A stretch of DNA of 64,000 nucleotides from Cryphonectria parasitica EP155 (lineage: Eukaryota > Ascomycota > Sordariomycetes > Diaporthales > Cryphonectriaceae): positions 896,068 through 960,067 of the forward strand of contig NW_024468910.1 of assembly GCF_011745365.1 (NCBI RefSeq), given 5' to 3'. The translations under genes were made by a program, and so were the position numbers. This document shows positions 25,201-36,548 of the stretch, piece by piece. How positions within the stretch are numbered: position 1 is the first letter of the stretch; the number at the start of each line of letters is the position of its first letter. Under the pieces are notes generated by a model that ran no database searches, was not told the origin of the DNA, and saw only the letters and a program-made list of their open reading frames with translations.

Positions 25201-26066
25201 CTAGTCTGTAAATAAGGAAGAATTTGGGCTGTTTTCCTTCTTATAGCGGGATTTTGTGATTATATAAGCTGTATTTTAGCAGTTCTATATTCAATTCTTT
25301 CTGAAATAATTTCTTAAATTTGTAGTATTCTCATAATATGCTTGCAAGTATTGGTTCTGATTCATATACTGTTTCTGCTACCTGGAGGAACAGTAGGTAC
25401 CGTTGAGCATGCTTCTTTTCGTCCGTTGTTTTTGGTGGCGTTTTTGGGAGCTTTGAGCATTCGCTCCGAGCCGGACCGACCGTTCGAGAGCTTAGTTTCG
25501 AGGTTTTTGTGTGAACTTACAATTCACATTCTGAAGCTTTTCCTTATCGCTCCGGAGCGGACCGTCTTGCTGAGGGTCTCGCTTCCGTTATTTTGCTAAT
25601 CTGTTAGCGCTCTAGCACTGTTTGGGTCCGCCTGTTACTAGATTCTTCTTCTTGAATTGCTAACTCTGCTGGCTTAAAGGTATATATGAAGTTATTTGAA
25701 GCTTCTTTTCTTGAATATTCTTCAATAACTGATTTTCATTCTGCGCTGTTAATTGCAACTATCTCTCTGAATATAGCTTGTTCTCATGAGATCTGGCCAG
25801 TAGTCTAATCGATTCGAGAATTGTACTCCTTGAGCTATAGAAGCTCTATAATCAGCTCATGCTGTGCTGTATTCGTAATATCAAAGGAAACTCTGGTTAT
25901 ATATTCTTGGATTAAGATAGATAGATAATCAGTCTTCTTATTAATTACTCCTTAGTTATATGCAATAGATTATTCTTTTACAGTGCTGAGAGTATATAGC
26001 TGCTTCTTTCATTTCCATTGTAGTTATGCTTGATTAACAATATATAGGAATATAAAGTTTCCCTAA
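22221..26066 (-). pseudogene. pol: Gy1-E pol remnant, C-terminal part (split by LTR-X)
   Basis: From the stop at 22221-22223 this minus-strand frame holds the chromodomain (about 22250-22420), integrase (about 22560-23900, interrupted by LTR-X), RNase H (about 24000-24450), RT (about 24500-25300), the GC-richer linker (25342-25600) and the start of the protease. It is then cut by copia F at 26072. Domain identity comes from collinearity with copy D, and stops are frequent throughout. Confidence 0.8.
23250..23568. mobile_element. LTR-X copy 3, solo LTR
   Basis: TGAACCAGAAC to CCACAACA, 319 bp, flanked by ATAG on both sides (23246-23249 and 23569-23572). It sits in the integrase of copy E; the uninterrupted site is visible in copy D near 50935. 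Confidence 0.85.
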
Positions 26067-26071
26067 GTATT

Positions 26072-26238
26072 TAAGGAGAAACGTATGAGCTGAGCACGTG
26101 GAAGTGGCTGAATGAGTGTTGAGATTGAATCTATCTCATACAAAAGGAAGATCTTCTAAGTAACTAAACCAGGCTCTGAGATGGTTTATGAGAAGACCAA
26201 AACAGAGAGTTAGGGTTAAATATGCCCCATTTTTCATA
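26072..26238 (-). repeat. Copia F 3' LTR (167 bp)
   Basis: TAAGGAGAAACG to TTTTCATA on the plus strand, near-identical to 33644-33810. In coding sense it starts with a TGTG-like end and carries a TAACCCTAACTCT-like telomere-type motif. Confidence 0.85.
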
Positions 26239-26421
26239 CACCTCCCATCTAACTGGTCAGATGTGCTAGAAAAGTGAGTCTTTTGTAGGGTCCCTGCAGA
26301 TGCGTTTAAGCTTATATAGGCGCGTTTTATAATCGCCTTGCCTCCTTCTAATCCTCTTTCTTTTTCAACCAGCTCTTTTTCCATCTATTTTCAAGGCCTT
26401 TGAAAGCCTTCGCACATTAAT

Positions 26422-27964
26422 ATGCTTCTTCTAGTTACTCCAGATTTCTCGTTAGGCAAGTCTAACGTTTCTATTCCTCTCAGCAAGCTCAGTATGGCTG
26501 TTTTCAATAATAGCGACTCTGCTGAGGGCGAGATCCATGTAGCCTCTTCTGGTTCTTCTCCCGATGTGGAGACTGATGAGGATCCCTTGGGTGCAAACCC
26601 TAGCTCCCCTGCTAGTATATCTGAATCGCATAGTAGTCCCTCGATAGCTATAGAGAAGAGCGCGAGCTCTGTTCAGCCTGTTTTGATTCCAACTGCTGAT
26701 TAGTACTCTCTTTCTGATGTGAGTATAGAAAGAGCTGCCTGGGGATTGGTATGAGCTGAACTGATTGTTCTTGTTTCCAGGGATAGCAGTCTGGCTTGCT
26801 TGCTTCAAGTTCTCAAGCTCCAGTCGAGTTATCTGCTACTCGTGCTAATATCCTGATTTTGCATTCTTCGGTTGATGATGCCTCTGATTCAGTTGGTATT
26901 GGTCTTTCCAAGCGCTCTAATGCTGGTTCTATGGAGATTTCTAGCTCATTTATTAATAACAATGATAATGATGATGAAGACAGCTCTGTGCTTCTTCAGA
27001 AGGCGCTCAAGACTGTAGATTCGCACTGCTTTTTCTTTCAATGTTTACCTAGCTGACCCTTTTTCAAGCTTCCAGTAGCCTTTCAAGTTCTGAGCCAGTT
27101 GCAACAAGGCTTGTAACTAAGCAGGGTATAGCTCGTTTGAGGTCTCAGGATGCATTGATGCAGGAGCTTCAGCAGGAGCGCTTCGATGTGGCTGCTGAAG
27201 ACGCTGCTAAGTTGAGAACTCCTCGGTTGCAAGCTAAAAAGACTTTTCCAATAGCTATCCCTTTCAGTACTTCTGCTGCAGATTCCTCGAAGAGCCAAAA
27301 CAATGCTTTCTGGGATGCTATTTGCAATGTTCTATGCATTAGCTGTATCAAGAGTCTAGCTGCAAGCAGCTCTAATAGTTCCTATTACAATCAGAAGAAC
27401 TTATCTGCTGCTTGCTATACTCGGTATTCGAAGAGTTACAAGTATATTCCGGTCCTTTTCTACCTCATGCCTTTTGTAAACGAGCTTTATATAGCTAAGC
27501 ATGCGCTTGCTTCTACTGAGAAGATGGATGCTCCTATGCTCTTGAAGAAAAGAATGCATGCTGGAGTGAAGAAGGAAAACTCCACTCTCAACCTTGCTTC
27601 TCTGAGAACCCGATCCAAGCATACTATATAGGCTTAGAAAGCTGCTCTTGAGCATTTTGAGGCGAGCAAGTTTTCGGAGATTGATGAGCTGCAGAAGCAG
27701 ATTGAGATGCTTACAGAAGAGCGTAATGTACTCCTTGCTAAGCAGGAAGCTGATTGTAAGAAAGCAGTTTTACGCTCTGCTAAGAAGAGGAAGGCTATAA
27801 TTTCAGCTAAGAAGAAGGGAAAATAAGCTGCTGTTCAGTCTATCTTACGCTCTATTGATAATCATCCTATTAAGTCTTACTGTAAATAGCATCTGAAGCA
27901 TGAGAAAGCTAAAGCTGATATCGAGACAGTACTAGCTATTCTTTACTTCTTATCTAAGAAATAA
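26422..27964 (+). pseudogene. Copia F antisense accessory gene, intron-containing, RIP-damaged
   Basis: Opposite in strand to gag-pol and convergent with it. Exon 1 (26422-26718, 99 codons; ATG 26494 is an alternative start) is Ser/Asp/Glu-rich, with SSGSSPDVETDEDPLG. Intron 1 is 26719-26780, GTGAGT to TTCCAG, phase 0. Exon 2 (26781-27014) is again acidic, with INNNDNDDEDSSVLLQ. A second intron near 27015-27075 (GTAGAT to TTCCAG) is likely but leaves the frame unresolved. The last exon (about 27077-27964) has a helical stretch RSQDALMQELQQERFDVAAE and then a basic coiled-coil end with EIDELQKQIEMLTEERN and SAKKRKAIISAKKKGK. About six stops are CAR-to-TAR type. I do not recognise the family; an acidic N-terminus with a basic coiled-coil C-terminus suggests a nuclear protein. 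Confidence 0.65.
26719..26780 (+). other. Intron 1 of the copia antisense gene
   Basis: 62 nt with a consensus GTGAGT donor, a branch-like CTGAACTGAT about 20 nt before the end, and TTTCCAG acceptor. Splicing joins two complete codons and keeps the acidic reading frame. An intron on this strand supports a genuine mRNA opposite to the retroviral one. Confidence 0.6.
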
Positions 27965-28156
27965 GCTCTGTTCAGGCTTAGATATACTCTAAGCTTTGAT
28001 AGATGATTGGGTTTTTTGTAGTTAAGTTCTTTAGTTTGTTGTTTGATAAAGATTGCGCACTTAGTTTGCATATTTCTAAGTGATACCCCTGAGCTATAAG
28101 CTTTCGTTTTTGATTTTGATAAATGAAATTCAGTGATTGAGAGCATTCAAAAGAAG
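27965..28156. other. Convergent intergenic gap in copia F
   Basis: 192 bp between the stop of the antisense gene (27962-27964) and the stop of copia pol (28157-28159). It probably contains both 3' ends. No gene seen. Confidence 0.5.
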
Positions 28157-31100
28157 CTAGTATGAGATTGAGTTGCCTATTTGTATTCCTTTAGATTTCT
28201 TCTTGGTTCTCTGATTCAAGGCATAGCTAATATTCTGAAGATTGAGAAGCGCTCTGAAGTATTCGAACTATGCTCGATTGAGATTCTTAGTCAGTCTATC
28301 AGCTGGCATGCTCTGTATTAGCATATATGAGATCTGGAATTTGCTTTTTTGAAACTTCTGCTTGAGCTACATTTGATATATATTCATATGGCGGAGCTTT
28401 GTATTTATCCTTTCACGCTCTGTAACTACCAGCTGTATAGCTTATTGATTATTACAGAAGATATTCCAGAGCTTGCTGAAGTTCAAGGTAAGGTTTCGAA
28501 AGAAGCGTTGTAAGGCAATTGTTTCCTTAGCTGTAGCTAAGAGAGCGTATAGTTCAGCTTCTGTGGTTGAGATGGTTACCAGGCTTTGCTTTATTGCTTT
28601 CCATTATATAGAATCTCCGAATAAGCTGAAGATATATCCTTATAAGGATTTTCGGTTCTCTGCATCGTTGGCAAAGAAAGCATCTCCAGCAATTAGCAGG
28701 GCTTGAGCTTCAGAATAGCTTTCTTTATACTGAATTGCTAGAAACCTTGTTCTGTACAGATAACAGATTACTCTGTCTGCTTATTCCAGATGCTTTAGCT
28801 CTGAATTTGTTAAAAACCTGGAGAGAAGAGTGCATGCAAAAGCTACATCTAGTCTTATTATGATAGTAGTATATAGAATTGATTCAATCTTCTTCTAATA
28901 CTCCTTAATTTAGTTTTTTAATACTTCTCCTTTTCATTTAATAAGCTCTTTAAGATTCAAAAGCGTTAGAAATATTAAAGCTGTATTAGCTGCAAAGCTA
29001 AACTTGTTAGCTATTTTCTCAATGTATGCATTGTGAATCAGGCTGATTGTACAATTGGCTCTGTTTCTGATGATTCGAACTCCCAAGAATCATTCCGCCG
29101 CTCCCTGATCCTTTATCTCATATATCTCGAAGATTCCTTTCTTCACTCTGTATGCCTTTAATGCTTAGTTCTGCGGATAGAACAGCAGGATATCGTTTAT
29201 ATAGAACAGAATGATTAGCTTGTTTGCTTTATTAGTAAACATGCAGAGCTCTTTAGTTAAGAGCGTAAGGCTGAGATTTCGCAGAGTTGAGCAGAAGTAC
29301 CTGTACCAGAGTGCTAGCGAGTTCCTCAGGCTGTACAGTGCTTTTTCCAGGAGCACGATTTTCCCTTTCTCCTTGAATCCATCAGACAGCTCACAGAAAA
29401 CGCTTTCCTAGCTTTCCCTGCTAGCATTCAGAAATGCTCCGGTAATGTTCATCTGGTTGATCTCTAGATCGAAATATGCTGCTATAGCTATAAATATGTG
29501 AAAGGAGTGCGCAGCTAGCATTGCTGCATACATATCTTGAAAGTTGCTTGCTTTTTGCAGGTCTTCTCGTATACAGATTCGAACTTTGAATGAGATTAAG
29601 TAACTGTTCTCATCAAGTTTGTATCTGTATACCTATTTGAGTAGCAGTAGCTTCTCTTTAGCTTTCTTACGCTTAAGAGTCTGCTATACCCTTTTGTTAA
29701 CCAGTCTCTGGATTTCTGATTGCATCGCTTTCCACTACTCGGTATGGAAAGAACTGTTTCGTGCTTCTTTTCAGATCCCAGATACGGATAGTAGTTGTTT
29801 ATAATGCTTTTTTTCAGCTATCGCTAGCTTTGTAACTTGCTGAAAAGCATCAAAGTGCTTTCGCTGCGAGTGCGAAGCTTCTCTGCATATAGAGTTTGCT
29901 TCAAGTACAGCAGCTACAACCATACTGTATATGATCTAAAAACGCTTATCCCATGTTCTGATTGCTTCCTTTAGCTGATCAGGCAAAAAGGTAGCTATGA
30001 GATTTATCAAAGCTGTTTAGCTCGTTACAAAGGCTGTGGCGAATAACTCTTAGTATTGGCAAGCTTTATCGATTAGTTTCCGTGCTCTATCTGAACGCTA
30101 TATGAATTGAGATTCATAGATTTCGTTTCTTGTTTAACAATATCTGATTAAGGCCTAACCAAGCTCGTATCCTTACGCTACAAGCTAGCTTATATCCTAA
30201 GCAGTAGATGCGCTAGTAGCTTGTTATTCAGTACTTGAAGATGCCTGTTCAGTTGCTGAAACATCCTCGCTGCTTGCAGCAGCGCTTCTTTCTAGCTGAT
30301 CCGTTCGTTCCGGTGCCTCGGGAGATTTTTCAGAAGTTGGAAGTTCTTGCACCTTATCCCCTAAGCTTCTTCTCTGGGATGGATTGCTTTGCAAGAGCGC
30401 TCCATTGCTAGTCTCAGATGCTCTTACTTCCGAATTCCAACTCGGAATGCCTTCTGAGGAAGACTCTGAGGATGGGCTACTATTCTCATTGAATAGCAAA
30501 TAAGATCCTTGGTTTCGATTTGTAGCATTAGGCTAGAGAACTGAGTTCCATACGCTTCTAATAATGATTGTATCCATGATTTTCTTATCGTTTCCAATCT
30601 CTGGAATAATTAGTACTAGCTGAGCATAAGATAGTGCTTCTGATACCTTATCGCTGTTTGGATCATAGAATTAGCTCTCATTGAATAGAATATTGCATAC
30701 AGTTGCAACTCTTGCAAGCGCTGAAAGCTATATGCAGTACAGATTGCTTGCAATGTATTCTACAAGATAGCTCTTGTATGCTCTTGATTCTGTTTTTATA
30801 TTCTGTTTATGAAAGCCAAGTTCGCACTCTTCTTGCAGAATGTATGCTCAGCATTCATATGCATAGATCCTGGCTCAGTTGGGCTGTAGATCCGAGATTG
30901 CTGTTCTGATTATTTCCAGCGCGTACCGACGAAAGTACTGCTTGAACCAGCTATTCAGAAGTGAATTTAGCGTTTCGGAATGCTTAAGCATGGATGGAGA
31001 GATGTTGAACAGCCAGATAGCTATTTTCACACACTCTAGCCATAAATCTTTCAGTAGTTTAGCTAACAACAGAAGAACTAGCGCATGCTTCTGAATTTCA

Positions 31101-33507
31101 CGCCCAGCTTGCTCAGCAGCGCCATTTGACTCTTTCATACGCAGTAGAGTAACCTTCAGATCAATGCTGTTATCAGCGCATCATTATATATATACTGTTT
31201 CGTATAGCTTTCTTATAACTGAGAAGTCTGCATCCTGTCTGATTTTGCAAACAAAGAAGCGATATTAGCATTATACTCAGATCTCGAATAACCTAAGCAC
31301 ATCGAACACTGTAGATTGTATCTTATTAGATATCGAAAAAGCAAACAACTTGCCACTATACTTATTTTTAAGTATGAGAGCTCATTTTGAGCTATTCTGC
31401 GCTTTATTATAATTGAAAAGATCCCAACTAATACGCTAGAACAGTTAAGAGCTATAATATTCAGATCTTGCATATCGAATAATCTTTATAATGCGCTCTA
31501 GAGCACAGTATTCATAATCAATTTATCTGATTCCATTGATTCTAATATCATGAACTGAGTAGACAAGCTTCTTCAGAGCATTAGCACTCAGATATTCCGA
31601 TCTTAGATGCTAAAGATGCTCTGAATCACTTCTTTCAAGCGCTTCATCATATAAAGAACGAGGATGCCTGTTTCTTTTTAGAGTTGAGAATACAAGAATG
31701 CCAGCCCAGCTGTATAGCAGCGTAGCTGGAGCTCGAGAGTAGGAAGAGTTTGCAAAAGGAATGTATTCGAAGAAGACTAAGTTGAACTCTCTATATAGAT
31801 TCGCAATTACTACGCTCTATTCAAGCATTTCTAAGCGCAGTGTGCTATCTTTGCCACAGTACCAGATCCCTTTCTTATATAAGAAAGCTTTAGTGATTAT
31901 GTTAATATAGAAGCTATTTATAACTGCTATACAGTTAAGAACTAGATTCTCAATGCATTCCTCTTATCTCTCATTCAGTACATTTTTGAAGCATTATCTT
32001 CCGAATCCCTATATTAGCAATAATAAGCTCCCTGTTTTTACAACTTCTGCATTCCTTGAGAAAGAAAAGATATTTAGCTTCAGAAGATCGATACTGTTAA
32101 CGAGATATACAGCTCTACAGTTATTCAGAACTGTGCTTTGGAAAAGAATATGAGATGTTTGAAACAGTATTGAGAAGACTGCTACGCTTGCTTGTAGCAA
32201 TACTGCCTGATTAAAGAGTTGAAAGTTAAAAACAGCGTTTATTTGGAGGAACTGAGAATGCCTTGTTTCAAGCTTAAGAGATATTGGATCTAGCATTTTA
32301 ACATTGTAGTTAAGAGATTCTAGCACTCAACAGTGCCTGAATAGAGATTCCTGTTATTCTCCATCCTCTATAGAATCCTTTCTATTCAGCCTTGAGAAAG
32401 CTATCCAGTTCTAATAAGATCTGAATAGAGCTTCTGATAGTTTTTGCTAGCTAGCTTAGAAAGAATCTTCTTTCTTTGCTTATCAGATGGGGTTTTAAAG
32501 ATTGAATCTAGCTTAACTCCGGTATAAACATACTTCAGCTTTCCGCAGCTCATCAGGCTTCATTTATACTTTCTTTGATACAACTTGCAGAAGTATTTGT
32601 AATCTTCCTTTTCGCTCTAGCTGGAAGATCTATCTTGTTTCTTCCCAGATTTTGTATCTGAGTTGCCGGATTGTGAGTTCTCTTCGCTTATAGTAGCGAA
32701 CACTATTAAGCCTTTTTTCTGCTCAGGCTGAAGTTAGTAGATTGAAGCGAGATTTCATTAAAGCTATTCAATAGTCTTGATAAGCAGACTATCATCAGAT
32801 GCTATAGCAAGGAGATATTGTTGCATTTTAGCTTACTCTATCTGAAAGCAAACTCTAACAGCAGCGAGGAAGTTATCAGAGCTCTGAAGTCTCTCAACTT
32901 CATTAATGCTGTAAACCCGAGCTAGATTCAGGAAATTCTAATGCTGCTAGCACTAGTTTTGGAAATCGGTGCCTTATCTGGTAGCCAGCTCAAGGTAATA
33001 GCAGTACTAAAAGCGAACAACCTATTTCATGCTCTTCTCGGACGAACAGAGATCTTTCTTCAGGTTTCTGAGCACCTGTTGAATCGAGAGAAACTTCTTT
33101 CCTGGATAGATATGCATGTAAGAAACAAGAACTGATAGAGATACTGTTTTCTGAATCCAGTTCTACATCCTCTATATATTCTAATGAGCATACAACTGCT
33201 TGTTTTGATGAAGCTGAAAGCGTTTCATCTCCTGATTATAGAGAATAGCTTATTCCTGAATAGAGAGTAGCTTGTAGTTCTCCGTTATGATGTTTTTGCG
33301 CTCCTCCTCAAGATCCTGAGTGAACTTGGAGAACTCGAGATTGAAGTCTTCAGGTTCGAGAAAGAGTGCATCTGAGCTATCCAGGTCTAGATACTTCCAA
33401 ACACCCTTTCCCTTGCTCTGGAACTGCAAAATGCTGTACCAGGATGGAAAGGAGTAGGTGTTGGTGCACTTTACTGAGAGCATGAGGTCGTCAGGTTCGC
33501 GCTCCAT
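28157..33507 (-). pseudogene. Copia F gag-pol polyprotein remnant
   Basis: Starts at ATG 33505-33507 (MEREPDDLMLSVKCTNTYSF); gag is open to 33250. GAG-pre-integrase reads ALKKLVYSVHDIRINGI with paired Cys remnants at about 31480-31620. Integrase is at 30875-31480 and includes ESNGAAEQAGREIQKHA, ECVKIAIWLFNISPS and Leu-rich helices. RT is at about 28900-30000, with KALYSLRNSLALWYR and the active site YIND (29192-29203) where YVDD is expected. RNase H is at about 28200-28720, with TTEAELYAL, TKLRHMNIYQM and MPAD*LTKN. The 30224-30499 stretch is a Ser/Glu-rich linker before RT. Several stops are present, so no product is expected. Confidence 0.85.
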
Positions 33508-33632
33508 CGTGGGCTTGATGGAGCGTGAGTATGACTGTTTGGAATAAAAGATGTGTTCTGAAAGAATAAGAAGTGAACAGCTCAGTCTGTTTCGATAGAT
33601 AAGGGGAAGATTAAACCCGATTCTTGCGAACC

Positions 33633-33643
33633 GGGCTCATAAC
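33633..33643 (-). promoter_or_regulatory. Copia F primer-binding site, initiator-tRNA anticodon arm type
   Basis: Directly abutting the 5' LTR, the coding strand reads GTTATGAGCCC, the exact complement of GGGCTCATAAC. This is the anticodon stem-loop of eukaryotic initiator methionine tRNA. Internal (half-tRNA) priming of this kind is known for Drosophila copia and yeast Ty5. The match is 11 of 11 against the yeast tRNA as I recall it. Confidence 0.75.
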
Positions 33644-33810
33644 TAAGGAGAAACGTATGAGCTGAGCACGTGGAAGTAGCTGAATGAGTGTTGAGATTGA
33701 ATCTATCTCATACAAAAGGAAGATCTTCTAAGTAACTAAACCAGGCTCTGAGATGGTTTATAAGGAGATCAAAACAGAGGGTTAGGGTTAAATATGCCCC
33801 ATTTTTCACA
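33644..33810 (-). repeat. Copia F 5' LTR (167 bp)
   Basis: Same length and ends as the 3' LTR, ending TTTTCACA next to the GTATT target duplication. The few differences from the 3' LTR are mainly transitions. It carries GGGTTAGGGTTAAAT near 33780. Confidence 0.85.
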
Positions 33811-33815
33811 GTATT

Positions 33816-36112
33816 ACTATTCAATAGTGCGCTATACTTATATTCTTGAATATATATATTGAGCTTAATGTGAGCATAATCTGCTTTAAAAGCTTCATAT
33901 AGGGATTGTTTCAGTCTGATCATCTGCAGTTCTCTTACAAGCGATCCTGGCCTTTTGGAGTTGTTGAAAGCTGCTTGTTCTTCTTCTAAGCTTGCTTTGC
34001 TGCTTCTTAAGCGAGCTTTTTAGCTTGCTTTTGCTCATATTGTTATTGTTCCTAGTCTTTTTTCTGTTGATGCTAGCTGCAGACTTTGTTATTGATATAA
34101 ATTGTGCAGAGCATTGTTCTGCATTGCTATTACTCTATTTCCTTGTTTATACATTGCCTGAAGCAGTTATCTGGTAGTCCGATGTATGCATTGTTATGCT
34201 ATCTGTTGAGGACTTTTCTGAAGCGAAGCTCTTGCTTCTCAACAGCCTGAAGGATTTATTCTGGTTTTCTAACAGGGAATTATTCGTATTGTACTTTTTC
34301 CGAGAAATATGCTCTGCAACTATAGTAGGTATAAAAGATCTATGCTAACTCGTGATGTAGGTTGTGAAGTAAGCTGATTCGAGAATTCTTATCTTGTTAT
34401 ACTTTGATATTTTGCAAGAGAATGCAAGTAAAGAGCTCTTCTAGCCCTATTTCATAGATAAGATATTTAATTCATATTATTTTCTTGTTCTATCTAATGC
34501 TGAAGGGAAACTTTTCTTTCCGAACTTCTGTAGAGCTATTAAGTTCGCTGTTTACGGAAGATCTTAGTAAATTGCTAGGTTGTTTGCCCTAGCTTGATTC
34601 TTCTATTATCTGAGAAGTATTTTCGATATTGTTTAAGTATTTATATCAATAGCTAAGAGGATATTATCCTTTGTTCATATTCCTAGTTATGATATCTAGC
34701 GTAAGTAATGAGAAATAATAAAGAGTATTATTGCTAAGTTCTTTCTTCAATGCTTAAATGCTTTATTCAGTAATATCAGAGCAGTTTAAATCGTTGCTGC
34801 TCGTAGTTATGCTAAGCATATACTCTCGCTCTTCTGTTGCTATCTGCCTATAGCGTCTAGGTTTCTAGAAGAACTATTCTGAGCCTTTCTTACTTGAGAG
34901 ATATATTAAGCAGTTATTATTATAGTAGAATGTTTAGCTGAGACTTTCGTAATTAATAGAGTTCGATACTTGCTTTAAAGGAATGTTTTTGCTCAGTTGA
35001 TTGGATTTCTATTGCTAAGCAATATTCACTTAGTATTCTTTCTGAACTAGTTGCTATTTGTTTTTTCAGAATTGATAGCAGTTGTATGATATATATCTCT
35101 GTTTATTATAGTTATAGCAAGTAATACTGTTTCTCTTACTGTACTATTTATTAATAGCGTTGAGTTCTATGGAATCAGCATATATAGTACTGCTTTGAGC
35201 TATACTGCTATATTAATCATTATTTTTGTATTAAAGTTTCTTGCTTATATTAGCTGAAAATCTCCAAATCTAGCTTTCTTTCTTCTTAAATCTCTTTATC
35301 TGTTGTTTGTATAGTTAGTTATTAATGCGAATTGCTTAATTGGAAAATATTGCAAAGTTTTCTAGCTAATTCTGCTTGGAGATTTCATTTTTAATATTAT
35401 TCTTAAGTTTCTTATAATAATATTTCATAAGATTCTTATTCTCTCATAGAAGTTTTGCTAAGAGTTACTTAAATCTAACTGTATAAGCAGAAGCTAATTT
35501 GATCTGCTTGAGATTCATAAGTTGCTAAGCTGTAATACATTCTTTATTAAGATTGCTAAAGATTTCCTTAAGAGCTTTCTTGAAGCTTATAAAGAAATCG
35601 AATATATTCTTAATATTCTGAGTATATGTATTGGAGTTATTCTGATGCTCTAAGTGATTATATAAAGAAAGCTTATATTAGATGAAAGTATTCTTTTTGA
35701 AACGAGTTTCTGTAAGAATAGTTTTCTCAGATTCCTTAGTAAACTGAATTATATAGTATAAAAAGTATGCTCTACAGTAGATAAGAAATTCATGCAGTAT
35801 CTTTTAATTGCTATTATATATAGCAAGCTTGTTTATCTTGTATATTTTTCTAGCATTACTAATGATTATAAAGATGAACTGTATCTGCTAAGCTTGTTAA
35901 GCTAGCTAAGCTTGCTGATTAGCAATGGTAGCGCTCTGAGCCTGCTGTTGATTGCGCAGATTCTGGATATGCTGGATGAGCTGGTATACCTGATTAATTA
36001 GTTCTTCCTGAGTAGAGACATGCAAGAACGAAGGAATTCTCTGAGAAGCTATTGTATTCCGTATTATTCAAGAAGATAATACTAAACTGTTCTTGAATAA
36101 GAATTATCAAAA
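33816..36112 (-). pseudogene. gag: Gy1-E protease N-terminus, inter-domain region, gag and leader
   Basis: Continuation of copy E beyond the copia insertion. The minus strand resumes in the protease upstream segment (33816-33950), passes the gag-protease linker, and reaches gag at about 35100-36010 by collinearity with copy D (zinc knuckle near 35100, Gln/Ala-rich N-terminus near 35900-35960). The leader reads TTTTGATAATTC next to the 5' LTR (36100-36112). Stops are dense, consistent with strong RIP. Confidence 0.75.
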
Positions 36113-36548
36113 TGTAATAAGCACTGCAGTAATCCGAAGATTCCAAAGTATACAAGAGGTTTATGCTAATAAGAGCAGTACTAAGTACAAGCTTTGAATA
36201 TGGAAATATAACTGAATAATTGTGCAAGTATTCACTGCTTTTGGAACTATTAGAGTAAGAGAATAATCTGATACTTAGATTAATAACTAAAGAGCTATAT
36301 ACTGAATCTATCTAATGGTAATGAGCGTGTGATTATATATCCGGCTCTTCAGTATGGCTTATCTTAGCTCACTACTGATTCAGGTGATCCGGGCTCACTG
36401 AATCACTTAATAATCCAGTAATTCATCTCTGTTATATTTCTAACTCTAGATTATATAATCAATGTTTAGTTAGAATGTTGGATTCTTAACACCTGGTTCT
36501 TGTTACTCATAACCTGTTTATAACCTGCATGTTGAATGAGTCATAACA
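36113..36548 (-). repeat. Gy1-E 5' LTR
   Basis: 436 bp, TGTAATAAGCAC to GAGTCATAACA on the plus strand, matching the E 3' LTR in length once the LTR-X insert is removed. Confidence 0.85.

Larger units (their letters stand above)
26072..33810 (-). mobile_element. F: complete Ty1/copia retrotransposon with an extra convergent gene
   Basis: 7739 bp with two 167-bp LTRs (26072-26238 and 33644-33810) and a perfect 5-bp target duplication GTATT (26067-26071 and 33811-33815), inserted in the protease of Gy1-E. Coding order on the minus strand is gag, GAG-pre-integrase, integrase, RT, RNase H, the copia order. Between RNase H and the 3' LTR lies a plus-strand intron-containing gene (26422-27964). 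RIP damage is milder than in surrounding Gy1 copies, so F looks younger or less repeated. Confidence 0.9.
20757..36548 (-). mobile_element. Gy1 copy E, minus strand, with nested LTR-X and copia insertions
   Basis: A complete Gy1 plan on the minus strand: 5' LTR at 36113-36548 and 3' LTR at 20757-21517. It hosts two LTR-X insertions (21126-21446 and 23250-23568) and the copia element F (26072-33810). The left flank (AGCAG) and right flank (GCAAG) do not match, so the ends were probably rearranged after insertion. Confidence 0.85.

Noticed and set aside
26452..26808. 118-codon minus-strand frame in copia F
   Set aside because: Covers exon 1 and crosses intron 1 of the plus-strand accessory gene. 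The plus strand has the splice signals and the sensible composition.
33633..33643. tRNA gene near the copia LTR
   Set aside because: Only the 11-nt anticodon-arm complement is present, with no cloverleaf; it is a primer-binding site.
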